Of a stretch of 64,000 nt of DNA, positions 1-8,100 are shown in pieces; the stretch's first letter is position 1, and each line of letters begins with the position of its first letter. The position numbers were made by a program, and so were the translations under genes. The DNA comes from Hymenobacter aquaticus (lineage in GTDB: Bacteria; Bacteroidota; Bacteroidia; Cytophagales; Hymenobacteraceae): NCBI RefSeq assembly GCF_004765605.1, contig NZ_SRLC01000001.1:2480001-2544000 (forward strand), written 5' to 3'. The notes below the pieces were generated by a model. It saw only the letters and a list, made by a program, of their open reading frames with translations, was not told where the DNA came from and ran no database searches.

Positions 1-13
1 AGTAGAAGACACC

Positions 14-223
14 TTGCGAAGTCTGACTACCAAGCCAAGGCTTACCGTGGAAGAGACAAAACCCGATGCAACTGTCGTATTCTTATCGAAGCAGGCTGTC
101 ACCACGCCGGCGCTGGAAATATCCCCCGAGATTCTGGCGCTGATGGGGTCGGTGACGCTGCCGGAGGGCATGACCGCCGACGAGGCCCGCGACGAATATC
201 TGACCGCTAAGTATCTGCAATGA
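14..223 (+). CDS. Probable antitoxin of a VapBC-like pair, perhaps 5'-truncated
   Basis: Small acidic protein of at least 69 residues. Its stop codon overlaps the start of the PIN-domain toxin gene by four bases (ATGA), the usual coupling in toxin-antitoxin operons. The only start visible inside the window is TTG at 14, and the frame is open to the left edge, so the true start may lie outside. The C-terminal part (IPPE-like segment, then a TADEARDEYL stretch) resembles the toxin-binding tails of small antitoxins. No DNA-binding fold can be assigned by eye. The role is inferred mainly from gene position. Confidence 0.6.
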   Translation: MRSLTTKPRLTVEETKPDATVVFLSKQAVTTPALEISPEILALMGSVTLPEGMTADEARDEYLTAKYLQ

Positions 224-645
224 AACACTGGTTTCTGGATACGAACGTGCTGATTGATTTTCTGCTGGGTCGCCCTCCTTTCGCGCTCGATGCCGCTGCC
301 CTGCTGGAGTTGGCCCGCCGCCAGCAGTTGCAGCTGTATGCGGCCAGTTTATCCTTCGCTACTGCTTACTACATCACTCGAAAAACAAAGACCCACGAGC
401 AGACGCTAACTGCTTTGAGTAAGCTGACTCACTTGGTGCAAATACTTGCGGTAGATGCCACCACCGTGCAGCAGGCTCTGGCCGCCGGCTTCCCCGACTT
501 CGAAGATGCCTTGCAATACTTCGCCGCTACGGCAGAGCCCTCTATTACGGCCATTGTCACCCGCGACCCGAAAGGCTTCCGCGACGCTACTCTGCCCGTT
601 CTGACACCGGCGCAGGCCGTAGCCCAAGCCATAACAGCTAGCTAA
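220..645 (+). CDS. PIN-domain ribonuclease toxin, VapC-like
   Basis: This 141-residue protein has the PIN-domain pattern. An N-terminal FLDTNVLIDFL segment carries the first catalytic Asp at about residue 7. An acidic DFEDALQY segment lies near residue 95, and an IVTRDPKGF strand follows near residue 115. PIN toxins are Mg-dependent RNases that cleave tRNA or rRNA. The length is normal for the family. It overlaps the upstream putative antitoxin by four bases, and a strong hairpin with a T-rich tail follows, so the pair appears to be a self-contained operon. The RNA target cannot be read from the sequence. Confidence 0.85.
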   Translation: MKHWFLDTNVLIDFLLGRPPFALDAAALLELARRQQLQLYAASLSFATAYYITRKTKTHEQTLTALSKLTHLVQILAVDATTVQQALAAGFPDFEDALQYFAATAEPSITAIVTRDPKGFRDATLPVLTPAQAVAQAITAS

Positions 646-697
646 AAAATAAACCCACCCTCCCCGCTTGCCCAATTCCTTGAACTCAATACCTTAC

Positions 698-730
698 GCC
701 CGGTCCGGCCTCGCCGGGTCGGGCTATTTT
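698..730 (+). terminator. Rho-independent terminator after the PIN operon
   Basis: Outer stem GCCCG/CGGGC and inner stem CCGGC/GCCGG around a CTC loop, followed by a T-rich run (TATTTTATTT). It ends the toxin-antitoxin transcript just before the 754 gene. Confidence 0.7.
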
Positions 731-753
731 ATTTCCTTATTTACCTTCTTTCT

Positions 754-1443
754 ATGTCCGCTTACCAAACGTATTTCGACAATTTCTTCGCGACCCTGCC
801 CATGTCGCGCACCAACTTTAAGGCCCTGGGCGCGGCTACGCACCTGGCCGTGAAGCAGGCCGAGTTGGGCGCCGAGTTCACCCCCCACCTCACGGCCCTG
901 CAAACCGCCCTCGACGGCTTCGACGAGAACCTGACCGAGGCCGACGAGTCGACGAGCGGGGGCACGGAGGCGTTCCGGACGGCCCGCAAGGCGTGGCTCA
1001 CCTTCGTGGATGACGCCATGAAAGACCACGTGACGCCCAAGCTGCGCAAGCTGCCCGCCTACGCCGACTTTAAGAAGTACACCAAGAGCAAGCTCGGCGG
1101 CCTCGACCAGCCCGAGCTGCTCCAGGATTCCAAGCTGCTGCTGGCTCTCTACACTGAGCACGCCGCCGCCCTGGGCCAGCCGGGGTTGCCGGCCGCGGCC
1201 CAGGCCGCCTACCAGCAGCTGGCCGCCGCCCACGAAACCCGCGGCACCGCCGGGGCGGCCATTTCCCAGGCCCGCGTGGCCCTCTCCACCGACTGGCTCA
1301 CGCTGGCCCGCAGCCTGCGCCGCCTCAAGGCCCAACTGGAGCTGCGCTTCGACGAGCCCCAGGAGGTGTACCGGTTCTTTAATTTTGGAAAAACCCGCGT
1401 AGCGAAGCGTCCGGCCAAAGCCAAGCAAGTCGCCGTAAAGTGA
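754..1443 (+). CDS. Uncharacterised helical protein with basic tail
   Basis: A 229-residue cytosolic protein without signal peptide or membrane segment. It is predicted by eye to be almost entirely alpha-helical, with long Ala/Leu-rich segments and a central GGTEAFRTARKAW region. The last 25 residues are strongly basic (KTRVAKRPAKAKQVAVK), which could contact nucleic acid (inference). I do not recognise the family. The gene stands alone between two terminators: the hairpin at 698-730 upstream, and the repeat-borne hairpin near 1486-1520 downstream. Function unknown. Confidence 0.7.
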   Translation: MSAYQTYFDNFFATLPMSRTNFKALGAATHLAVKQAELGAEFTPHLTALQTALDGFDENLTEADESTSGGTEAFRTARKAWLTFVDDAMKDHVTPKLRKLPAYADFKKYTKSKLGGLDQPELLQDSKLLLALYTEHAAALGQPGLPAAAQAAYQQLAAAHETRGTAGAAISQARVALSTDWLTLARSLRRLKAQLELRFDEPQEVYRFFNFGKTRVAKRPAKAKQVAVK

Positions 1444-1453
1444 GTAGTGACCC

Positions 1454-1675
1454 GGGACTTGTCCCACGGCCCATATTGAGTTGAAGAAGGCCTTCGGGAC
1501 AAGTCCCGGAGGCCTTTTCTATTTCCTGTAACGCATCGGGACTTGTCCCGGGGGCCTACACCAGTTGTGTACATGCCCCGGGACAAGTCCCGGTGGGGTT
1601 TCAGAACCCCAGAAGAGCCCCGGGACTTGTGCTGAGGTGCTTCCGGAGTTCCGAAACCCCATCGGGACTTGTGCT
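1454..1675. repeat. Six 12-bp palindromic sites at exact 42-bp spacing
   Basis: GGGACTTGTCCC or its complement GGGACAAGTCCC starts at 1454, 1496, 1538 and 1580. A decayed form (GGGACTTGTGCT) starts at 1622 and 1664. Every interval is exactly 42 bp. Most 30-bp spacers differ, but spacers 4 (1592-1621) and 5 (1634-1663) are inverted copies of one another. Read on the minus strand, the array is an open frame with a 14-residue period carrying D(K/L)SR or HKSR at each unit. Coding, protein-binding and purely structural roles are all possible. Confidence 0.9.
1486..1520 (+). terminator. Terminator-like hairpin built on the second array unit
   Basis: AAGGCCT and AGGCCTT arms flank the GGGAC/GTCCC core of the second array unit, and TTTTCT follows. 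This would serve as the terminator of the 754-1443 gene. Confidence 0.55.
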
Positions 1676-1843
1676 GACAACTTCTAGCTTTTTGCGGAGA
1701 AAACAGGATTACGTCCCCTGGCAGTCGCTTGGCTAGGGCCGAGTGACGCCTACGCGTGAGCCGCTGGGCTGCGAATTGGGCCGCGCCGCTCGGTGGGTGT
1801 AGGCCCGCAAGGCGCGGGACGCTCGGGGGTTCGTTCAACGATT

Positions 1844-1863
1844 GAGACGCAAGTATGCGTCTC
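1844..1863. repeat. Dispersed palindrome GAGACGCAAGTATGCGTCTC
   Basis: Perfect 8-bp arms around AGTA, followed by TAC. The same 20-mer occurs twice more, in inverted orientation, at 53190-53209 and 53252-53271. It also shares flanks (CGATT before, TAC after) with the 53252 copy, so these are copies of one dispersed element. Confidence 0.9.
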
Positions 1864-1884
1864 TACGGCGGGCACGCGCCCCTG

Positions 1885-2619
1885 CTACTTCTCGTCCAGC
1901 AGGTTTTTGGCTTCGCCCTTGTCGTTGAGGGTTTCGATGCGGGGGTTGCCGGCGGCGTCGACGTAGAGCTTGAGCTTGGCCTTGCCGTCGGGGCCGGAGA
2001 GGAACAGGCCGGAGTTGTTGGAGCCGGTGCGGCCCAGGAAGACGCGGTTTTTGGAGCCTTCCCGGGCGAAAAGCTCCTCTATTTTCCGGTCCCGCTCGGC
2101 TTTGTCCTGGATTTTTTCCAGCTCCTGGAGCTTGCCGTTGCGCACGTCGATGTTGGAGCCCACGGGGTAGTCGTTGATGCTGATGCCGCGGCGGATGCTG
2201 GCCTTGCCCCCGGCGTAGGATTCGGCGTTCAGGATCTGGATGACCTGGTCGTCGTGGTACTGGTCCATGGTGAAGGACATGCCCGAGTTGGTTTCGCCCT
2301 TCTTGGTTTCGCCGGCGTACACCAGCCCGCCGCACTCGTCGCCCTCGTCGTTGAAGAAAATCAGGCCGGCCTGCCGCTCGCGCTTGGGGTAGTCCTTGCC
2401 GTTCATGCGGCCCGGGTGCTGCCGGTCCTTGTTGCTGACGACCAGGCGCAGGCTGCCGTCTTCGCCGATGACGTTGATGCGCTTGACGGTCAGTTCGTCG
2501 AGCGTCTGGGTTTTGCTCCCGCCGGTAAAGGAAGCCAGCACCAGCAGGCCCAGCGCGACGGTGCTGCCGATGGCGTAGGCCGTGAGGAAATTCACCCGTT
2601 TTTCGAGCGTCGTACTCAT
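1885..2619 (-). CDS. Uncharacterised protein with one N-terminal membrane helix
   Basis: A 244-residue protein. Residues about 14-31 form one hydrophobic helix, after which a hydrophilic domain would face the periplasm. The domain opens with a strand-rich RINVIGEDGSLRLVVSNKDR segment. A GRTGSNNSGLFLSGPDGKAKLKLYVDAAGNPRI segment near the C-terminus looks like repeated beta-hairpins. A charged helical linker (about residues 170-195) separates the two parts. No catalytic motif is visible. Similar beta-rich proteins are known to me only as hypothetical proteins. Function unknown. Confidence 0.7.
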   Translation of the reverse strand: MSTTLEKRVNFLTAYAIGSTVALGLLVLASFTGGSKTQTLDELTVKRINVIGEDGSLRLVVSNKDRQHPGRMNGKDYPKRERQAGLIFFNDEGDECGGLVYAGETKKGETNSGMSFTMDQYHDDQVIQILNAESYAGGKASIRRGISINDYPVGSNIDVRNGKLQELEKIQDKAERDRKIEELFAREGSKNRVFLGRTGSNNSGLFLSGPDGKAKLKLYVDAAGNPRIETLNDKGEAKNLLDEK

Positions 2620-2724
2620 ACTAATTTGCGTTTAGAAGAAAGGTTGTGGAAAGCTGGGCGTGAAAGTAGCGCCCGCGCCTGTCGCAGCCAAAAACCGCCT
2701 CGTCACCCCTACCCGCCCCCCCGC

Positions 2725-2988
2725 ATGACCCTCGACCTGACCGGTATTCAGACCAAAGCCGCCCTGCACCAGCTGTTCAAACAGGCCCTGGGCTTCCCGG
2801 AGTGGTACGGCCCCAGCTGGGACGCCTTCTGGGATTCGGCCACGGCCATCGTGGAGATGCCCGCGCAGCTGACCCTGGTCAACTGGCAGGAATTTGCCGC
2901 CCACTGCCCCCACGACATGCAGATTCTGCGCCGGGTAGTGCAGGACTACGCCCAGGAAATGGCCCCCAAGCGGATTGTGCTGGCCTAG
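2725..2988 (+). CDS. Barstar-family protein (RNase inhibitor-like), orphan
   Basis: An 87-residue protein from ATG 2725. It matches the barstar layout: a LDLTGIQTKAALHQLFKQAL first strand and helix, the family hallmark FPEWYGPSWDAFWDSA, then a NWQEFA helix and a hydrophobic last strand (RIVLA). Barstar blocks the RNase barnase, and related proteins guard against secreted RNases of competitors. No barnase-like gene is adjacent, so it is either an orphan immunity gene or an inhibitor of a distant or foreign RNase. A longer reading of the frame from 1855 is antisense to the 1885-2619 gene and was not used. Confidence 0.8.
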   Translation: MTLDLTGIQTKAALHQLFKQALGFPEWYGPSWDAFWDSATAIVEMPAQLTLVNWQEFAAHCPHDMQILRRVVQDYAQEMAPKRIVLA

Positions 2989-3301
2989 CGGACCGGCCGC
3001 CAAGCCGACATCAGAGTTGCTGGTCGTTGGTTGTTGATCGTTAGTCGTTGGTTGTTCATCGTCTGTCATCCTGAGCCTGCGAAGGACCTTATCGGCTAGG
3101 CACGACTGGCCTACCACCGAGCTGGTGCCAGCGGGGGCAGGCCCTGCACGAGCCTCGTGGGGTGGCGAATGAGGCCGGACGACGGCAGCGCTGAAATAAA
3201 CAGCGGCCCCGCCACACGGCCGGGTTGGGAAGTGGCGTTGGGTATAGCGCATGCGCCCCGTGCGCAAGGTCGTGCTACTTTTCTTCCCATATCCGCTGTC
3301 A
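2989..3301. other. Intergenic region with repeat material
   Basis: This 313-base gap contains two tandem 21-bp word repeats (3023-3064) followed directly by one hairpin-family arm (3063-3091). The rest, 3092-3301, shows no convincing gene or RNA. It presumably carries the promoter of the 3302 gene. Confidence 0.6.
3023..3091. repeat. Tandem word repeat plus single hairpin-family arm
   Basis: Two 21-bp copies beginning GTCGTTGGTTGTT (3023-3043 and 3044-3064) abut a type-A arm, CTGTCATCCTGAG...AAGGACCTTA (3063-3091). The arm folds as TCCT/AGGA with GA..GA flanks and GC..GC closing the loop. Unlike most other loci it has no partner arm. Confidence 0.75.
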
Positions 3302-4003
3302 ATGCCTATCCGTTATCCTCTCGCCGCGCTTTGCCTGCTGCTGGGCACGGGCACCTATGGTCAACGCCCAGTACCCGCCCCTGCTACCGACCGGCCTTTC
3401 TACCGACTTTACGCGGGGGCCGCTGCCGGTTTTCAGATGTACCAGACGGTGTCGGCCCCGGCTCCCATCCGCTACCTGAACCGGGTGAGCATCCTGCCCG
3501 CCTTTGTGTCGGTGGGCTACCAGCTGACGCCCCGCCTGGCCGTACAGGCCGAGTTCGGGCAGCGCGACCCGGCTGATACCAACACCGCCAGCAGCGGCTA
3601 CACCCCGGATGGCCGCCGGGTAGAAGCCTTTGACCGGCGGCGCGCATATGATGCGGCCGTGCCGCTGCTGCTGCGCTACCGCCTGACGCGCCGGCTGAAC
3701 CAGGCCTTCCACGCCGATGCGCTGCTGGGGATCAGCACCGTGTTTCACGTGTGGCGGCAGGAAGTATCGGTGACGGTGGACGGGCAGCAAACCAGCTATT
3801 ATCTGGTTGATGAAACCCGCACCAACCGCTACCTCACCGCCGGGGCAGCACTGGGCGTACTGGTGCGCCGGCGCTATGATGTGGTACTGGGGACAGGCGT
3901 CAATCAGAACGTAGAGCTGCTGCGCAGTATCCGTAGGCACACCCTGATGCCAACCCTGACGCTGGGCCTGCGGTACTTCCTGGCGCCCGCCAAGCCAGCT
4001 TAG
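3302..4003 (+). CDS. Secreted outer-membrane beta-barrel-like protein
   Basis: ATG 3302 is preferred over the upstream 3251 start because it gives a clean signal peptide: MPIRYPLAALCLLLG, cleaved near TYGQ. The 233-residue product is rich in alternating hydrophobic strands, with paired tyrosines and arginines at turns, such as PFYRLYAGAAAGFQMYQ, FVSVGYQLTPRLAVQAEFG and TAGAALGVLVRRRYDVVLGTG. It resembles PorT or OmpA-type 8-strand barrels of Bacteroidota. The last strand does not end in the usual C-terminal Phe but in LRYFLAPAKPA. It likely sits in the outer membrane; ligand unknown. Confidence 0.65.
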   Translation: MPIRYPLAALCLLLGTGTYGQRPVPAPATDRPFYRLYAGAAAGFQMYQTVSAPAPIRYLNRVSILPAFVSVGYQLTPRLAVQAEFGQRDPADTNTASSGYTPDGRRVEAFDRRRAYDAAVPLLLRYRLTRRLNQAFHADALLGISTVFHVWRQEVSVTVDGQQTSYYLVDETRTNRYLTAGAALGVLVRRRYDVVLGTGVNQNVELLRSIRRHTLMPTLTLGLRYFLAPAKPA

Positions 4004-4085
4004 GCCGCCCGGACATGGAGGCGTGGTGGTCAGCATCAGCAGCTGATTTCTGCTATCTTCCTGTGTCACCTTGCTCCTTATCTCG

Positions 4086-4784
4086 ATGAAAACAATCCTG
4101 ACCCTGCTGTTCGGCTTGTACCTGCTGCCCGCCCGGGCCGCCGACCTGTACGCCAACACCGCCATTATCCGGGACCTGGACGGCTATACCAACGTGCGGG
4201 CTACCCCGACGCGGCAGGGCCAGATATTGCTGCGGCTGCGCGAAAACCAGGTGTTTTTCTTCGACCCGGAGGAGTATGAGCAGCACCAGGAATGGATTAC
4301 AGTGTGGGTAGCTCCGGACCGGTTCAACACGCAGCCAGTGGGTGATGCCGCGGATGCCTCCTACCATACCCAGGGCTACGTGCACCGCAGCCGGCTGCAA
4401 ACCCTGCTGAGCCTGCCGGCGTACCGGGGCCCCGAGTTTCGGATTCGCTACGAGCTGGTGCCCTTCCGGGCCGCGGCCCACACCGTGGACAGGTCGCAGG
4501 GCTGGGTGGAAATCAAGGACGTGCCCTACGCCTGGGGCGTGGATGGACACATGCCGCGCACCGAAATCCGGGCCGTGCGGGCCACCGTGCAGGGGCAGGC
4601 CGTGCCGGTGCCGCGCCGGCTGCTGGCGGGCTTGTTTGAAGCGCCCCAGCCCACGGACGTGTTTCGCCGGGGCAACACCTTTTTCGTGGTGCAGCAAAAC
4701 GGCGACGGGGCCGGGGGCTACACCCTGGTGTGGGTGTTCACCAAAGCCGGGTTGCAGCAGCGCTTGGTGGGCAATTTTACCTAA
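4086..4784 (+). CDS. Secreted protein with SH3-like N-terminal domain
   Basis: ATG 4086 gives a signal peptide (MKTILTLLFGLYLLPARAADL). The mature part opens with DLDGYTNVRATPTRQGQILLRL, the typical bacterial SH3b signature (GYTNVRATP) that usually binds peptides or the cell wall. A second half of about 110 residues (GWVEIKDVPYAWGVDGHMPRTE, VTVQGQ region) has no clear family. It is 232 residues long, probably periplasmic. It lies 82 bases after the barrel gene with the same orientation, but there is no proof of an operon. Confidence 0.65.
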   Translation: MKTILTLLFGLYLLPARAADLYANTAIIRDLDGYTNVRATPTRQGQILLRLRENQVFFFDPEEYEQHQEWITVWVAPDRFNTQPVGDAADASYHTQGYVHRSRLQTLLSLPAYRGPEFRIRYELVPFRAAAHTVDRSQGWVEIKDVPYAWGVDGHMPRTEIRAVRATVQGQAVPVPRRLLAGLFEAPQPTDVFRRGNTFFVVQQNGDGAGGYTLVWVFTKAGLQQRLVGNFT

Positions 4785-4871
4785 GCCGCCAGCCGATTCC
4801 GGGTTTCGGCGGTTAGTATAGCTTCCGCCGCTTCGTCAGCGGCTTACCGTTGAACCCCCGAATCTAAACTC

Positions 4872-5939
4872 ATGCAGAATATTGCCCTTATCGTAGGTGC
4901 CAGCGGCATCATCGGCAGCAACCTGGCCCAGGAGCTGCTGGCCCACGACTGGCCCACCTACGGCCTGGCCCGCTCCCCTCGTACCGACGTGCCCGGCCTG
5001 CACCCCGTCGCCGCCGACCTGCTCGACTCCGCCGGCCTGGCCGCCGCCCTCGACGGGCTGGCCCCCACCCACGTGTTTATTACCAGCTGGATGCGGCAGG
5101 ACACGGAGGCCGAGAACATCCGCGTCAACAGCCTGATGGTGCGCAACCTGCTCGACGCCCTGGCCCCGAAGCAGTCGGTGCGGCACGTGGCCCTGGTGAC
5201 GGGCCTGAAGCACTACCTCGGGCCGTTTGAGGCCTACGTGAGCGGGGGCGTGGCCCCCCCGACGCCCCTGCGCGAGGAGCAGCCCCGCCTGGCCCTCGAC
5301 AACTTCTACTACGCCCAGGAAGACGAGGTGTATGCCGCCGCCGCCCGCGACGGGTTTACCTGGAGCATTCACCGGCCCCACACCATCATTGGCAAGGCCG
5401 TGGGCAACCTGATGAACCTGGGCACCACCCTGGCCGTGTACGCCAGCATCTGCCAAGCCACCGGCCGCCCCTTCCGCTGGCCCGGCTCGGCAGCGCAGTG
5501 GCACGGCCTCTCCGACGTCACCGACGCCCGCATCATTGCCAAGCAGCTGCACTGGGCCGCCACCACCGAGGCCGCCCGCAACGAGGCCTTCAACATCGTG
5601 AACGGGGACGTGTTTCGCTGGAGCTGGCTCTGGCCCCGGCTGGCGGCCTGGTTTGGGGTGGAAGCCGTGGGCTTCGACGGCACGATTCACCCGCTGGAAG
5701 CCGAGCTGAGCCAGGATGCCGCCGTGTGGCGCGACCTGGCCGGGCGGCACCAGCTGCAAGAGCCCGAGCTGAGCCGCCTGGCCTCGCCCTGGCACACCGA
5801 CCTGGACCTGGGCCGCCCCATCGAGGTGATGACCGACATGGCCAAAAGCCGCAAGCTGGGCTTCCGGGAGTACCAGTCGACCGAGGACTCGTTCTTCGAC
5901 CTGTTTGCCCAGCTGCGCCACGACCGGCTGATTCCGTAG
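4872..5939 (+). CDS. SDR oxidoreductase of the PRISE type
   Basis: A 355-residue NADPH-dependent reductase. The Rossmann glycine motif GASGIIGSNL is at residues 9-18. The lineage hallmark TGLKHYLGPFE follows near residue 110, and the catalytic-Tyr region NFYYAQEDEVY near residue 145. These are hallmarks of PRISE enzymes (progesterone 5-beta-reductase/iridoid synthase-like), which reduce activated C=C bonds of enones. Plant members act on steroids and iridoids; the bacterial substrate is unknown. It stands alone, and no pathway is suggested by the neighbours. Confidence 0.85.
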   Translation: MQNIALIVGASGIIGSNLAQELLAHDWPTYGLARSPRTDVPGLHPVAADLLDSAGLAAALDGLAPTHVFITSWMRQDTEAENIRVNSLMVRNLLDALAPKQSVRHVALVTGLKHYLGPFEAYVSGGVAPPTPLREEQPRLALDNFYYAQEDEVYAAAARDGFTWSIHRPHTIIGKAVGNLMNLGTTLAVYASICQATGRPFRWPGSAAQWHGLSDVTDARIIAKQLHWAATTEAARNEAFNIVNGDVFRWSWLWPRLAAWFGVEAVGFDGTIHPLEAELSQDAAVWRDLAGRHQLQEPELSRLASPWHTDLDLGRPIEVMTDMAKSRKLGFREYQSTEDSFFDLFAQLRHDRLIP

Positions 5940-6132
5940 GCGCTACCTCCCCTGCCGGTAGCGCCGGGCTACGGCCCACGCTACCGGCCACTGGGCCGGG
6001 TCGAAGGAGCAGAATGCCACCCTAAATCCGCAGAAAGTGCGCTGGTGGCCCCAAAAAGCAGTGGGGGCATTCGGCGGCGGTGCCTATCTTGCCGGCTTCA
6101 CCCGTGTTTGCCGCTCGCGGCTTCTTTCGCTT

Positions 6133-6669
6133 ATGAAGTTTTCTGCTACCCTCCTGCTGACGGGGCTGCTGGCCCTGCCGGCCGCTCCCGTACTGGCCCA
6201 AACCACCACGCCCGGCCTCCAGGCCCTCGACGATTCCTACGGCTTCCGCGGGGCCCGCTTCGAGTCCGACACCAGTGCTTTCAAGGACCTGGTGCTGGCC
6301 GAAACGGCGGGCCAGACGCGCTACTACCGCCGCACCAGTGAGCCCAAGAAGCTGGGCGAGGCCGACGTGGCCGACATCACCTACGGCTTTTACCAGGGCA
6401 AGCTCAGCGTGGTGCTGCTCAAAACCCGGGGTGCGGCCAATAGCCGGGCGGCCCTGCAGGCGTTGCAGCAGAAAGCTGGTCCCGGCCGGCAAAACAGCCC
6501 GTTCAGCCAGCGCTACGCCTGGAACGGCAAGCGCGTGCACCTGAGCTACGACGAAAATGCGCTCAGCAACGACGCCGTCATCATCCTGACCTGCAAGAAA
6601 ATCAAGCAGCAGGAAATCAAGCGCGACCTGCGCACCCGCCCGACCACGCCCCCGCCCACGGGCGCGTAG
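6133..6669 (+). CDS. Small secreted protein of unknown function
   Basis: ATG 6133 begins a clear signal peptide (MKFSATLLLTGLLALPAAPVLAQ). The 178-residue product has a first half with a GFRGARFESDTSAFKDLVL segment, a pattern seen in periplasmic hypothetical proteins of Hymenobacter-like bacteria (recollection). Its C-terminus is basic (CKKIKQQEIKRDLRTR) with a Pro/Thr tail. One cysteine (TCKKI) and no catalytic motif are visible. Function unknown. Confidence 0.65.
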   Translation: MKFSATLLLTGLLALPAAPVLAQTTTPGLQALDDSYGFRGARFESDTSAFKDLVLAETAGQTRYYRRTSEPKKLGEADVADITYGFYQGKLSVVLLKTRGAANSRAALQALQQKAGPGRQNSPFSQRYAWNGKRVHLSYDENALSNDAVIILTCKKIKQQEIKRDLRTRPTTPPPTGA

Positions 6670-6863
6670 CCACAAGGAGCACGCGATACGCGCGGCACCG
6701 GCTCCGCAGGGCCTTTCCAGCAGCTGCTTCCTGAGGCTGGGAACAGGTAGCGCCGGCGCTGGGGCGGCCTGAACATCGGGCGGGCAAAGGAAACATTCTC
6801 TTAACACGACGTTCACATTCAGGCAATATGTAATGCCGCACTTTGTGCCAGCATTATCATTCC

Positions 6864-8072
6864 ATGAACAAACTGTTAACGCTGCTCCTGTTCCTGGCCG
6901 CCGGGGCTGCCCACGCCCAGGGCCCCGACTCGGTGAAACAGGCCTCGCCGGCCGCCCGCAAGTGGTCTGAAGCCGTCAGTATCCGGGGCTATGTGCAGGG
7001 CCGCTACAACCGCCTGCTCGAAACCAACCCCGATCTGCAGTGCGAGCAGTGCGACAAGTCGTGGGGCGACAAGGGCGGCTTCTCGCTGCGCCGGATCCGG
7101 CTCATCTTCTACGGGCAGCTGCACGAGCGGATCTACTTCTACATTCAGCCCGACTTTGCCAGTACGCTCAGCGGCAGCACGTCGCAGCACATTGCCCAGC
7201 TCCGGGATGCGTACCTGGATGTGGGCCTGGACAAAGCCAGTCAGTTTCGGGTGCGGATCGGGCAGAGCAAGATTCCCTACGGCTTCGAGAATATGCAGTC
7301 GAGCCAGAACCGGCTGGCCCTGGACCGCAACGACGCGCTCAACAGCGCCCTTTCCAACGAGCGGGACCTGGGCGCCATGCTGTACTGGGCCCCCACGGCC
7401 CTGCGCCAGCGCTTCACTAAGCTGGTGAAGGACGGGCTGAAAGGCTCAGGCGACTACGGCATCGTGGGCCTGGGCGTCTTCAACGGGCAGACCGCCAACC
7501 GCCCGGAGCTCAACAACCAGCGGCACGTAGTAGCCCGCCTCACCTATCCCCTGGCCCTGGGCCGGCAACTCATTGAGCCCTCGGTGCAGGCCTACAGCGG
7601 CAATTTCGTACTAGCCAAAGACCAGCTTTCGGCCGGCGTGAAGCACCGCCCCGACCTGAGCTACCCCGACCAGCGCATGGCTGCTTCCCTGGTGGTGTAC
7701 CCGCAGCCCTTCGGCCTGCAGGCGGAGTACAACGTGGGCCGGGGACCGGAATTCAACCCCGGCACCGACAGTATCGAAACCAGGCGCCTGCACGGCGGCT
7801 ACGTGCTGCTCAACTACCGCCTGCAACGGGGCGGCCAGCAGTTTTACCCCTTCGTGCGGGTGCAGTACTACGACGGCGGCAAAAAGCACGAGCGGGATGC
7901 CCGCAGCTACAGCGTCCGGGAAGCCGAATTCGGCCTGGAGTGGCAGCCTCTGCCCAGCTTCGAGCTCGTGACGATGTACACCCTGTCGGCGCGCCGCTTC
8001 GAAGACTTCCAGAAACCCGACAACCGCCAGCGGGGCAGGTTGCTGCGCTTGCAGGCTCAGCTTAATTTCTAG
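6864..8072 (+). CDS. OprO/OprP-like outer-membrane porin
   Basis: From ATG 6864 there is a signal peptide (KLLTLLLFLAAGAAHAQ), then an anion-porin pattern: VSIRGYVQGRYN first strand, FSLRRIRLIFYGQLHERIYFYIQPDFA, VRIGQSKIPYGFENMQSSQNRLALDR, and many short amphipathic strands ending LRLQAQLNF with a C-terminal Phe. The family forms trimeric 16-strand channels selective for phosphate or polyphosphate. An unusual CEQC pair sits at about residues 55-58, just before the barrel. The next gene starts 28 bases on, so co-transcription is likely. Confidence 0.85.
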   Translation: MNKLLTLLLFLAAGAAHAQGPDSVKQASPAARKWSEAVSIRGYVQGRYNRLLETNPDLQCEQCDKSWGDKGGFSLRRIRLIFYGQLHERIYFYIQPDFASTLSGSTSQHIAQLRDAYLDVGLDKASQFRVRIGQSKIPYGFENMQSSQNRLALDRNDALNSALSNERDLGAMLYWAPTALRQRFTKLVKDGLKGSGDYGIVGLGVFNGQTANRPELNNQRHVVARLTYPLALGRQLIEPSVQAYSGNFVLAKDQLSAGVKHRPDLSYPDQRMAASLVVYPQPFGLQAEYNVGRGPEFNPGTDSIETRRLHGGYVLLNYRLQRGGQQFYPFVRVQYYDGGKKHERDARSYSVREAEFGLEWQPLPSFELVTMYTLSARRFEDFQKPDNRQRGRLLRLQAQLNF

Positions 8073-8100
8073 CGCTGCCTGAAAGCCAGTACATTGGAGC

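Noticed and set aside
1454..1675. CRISPR array
   Set aside because: Repeats are 12 bases, palindromic, alternate in orientation and have spacers that are partly inverted copies; no cas genes nearby.
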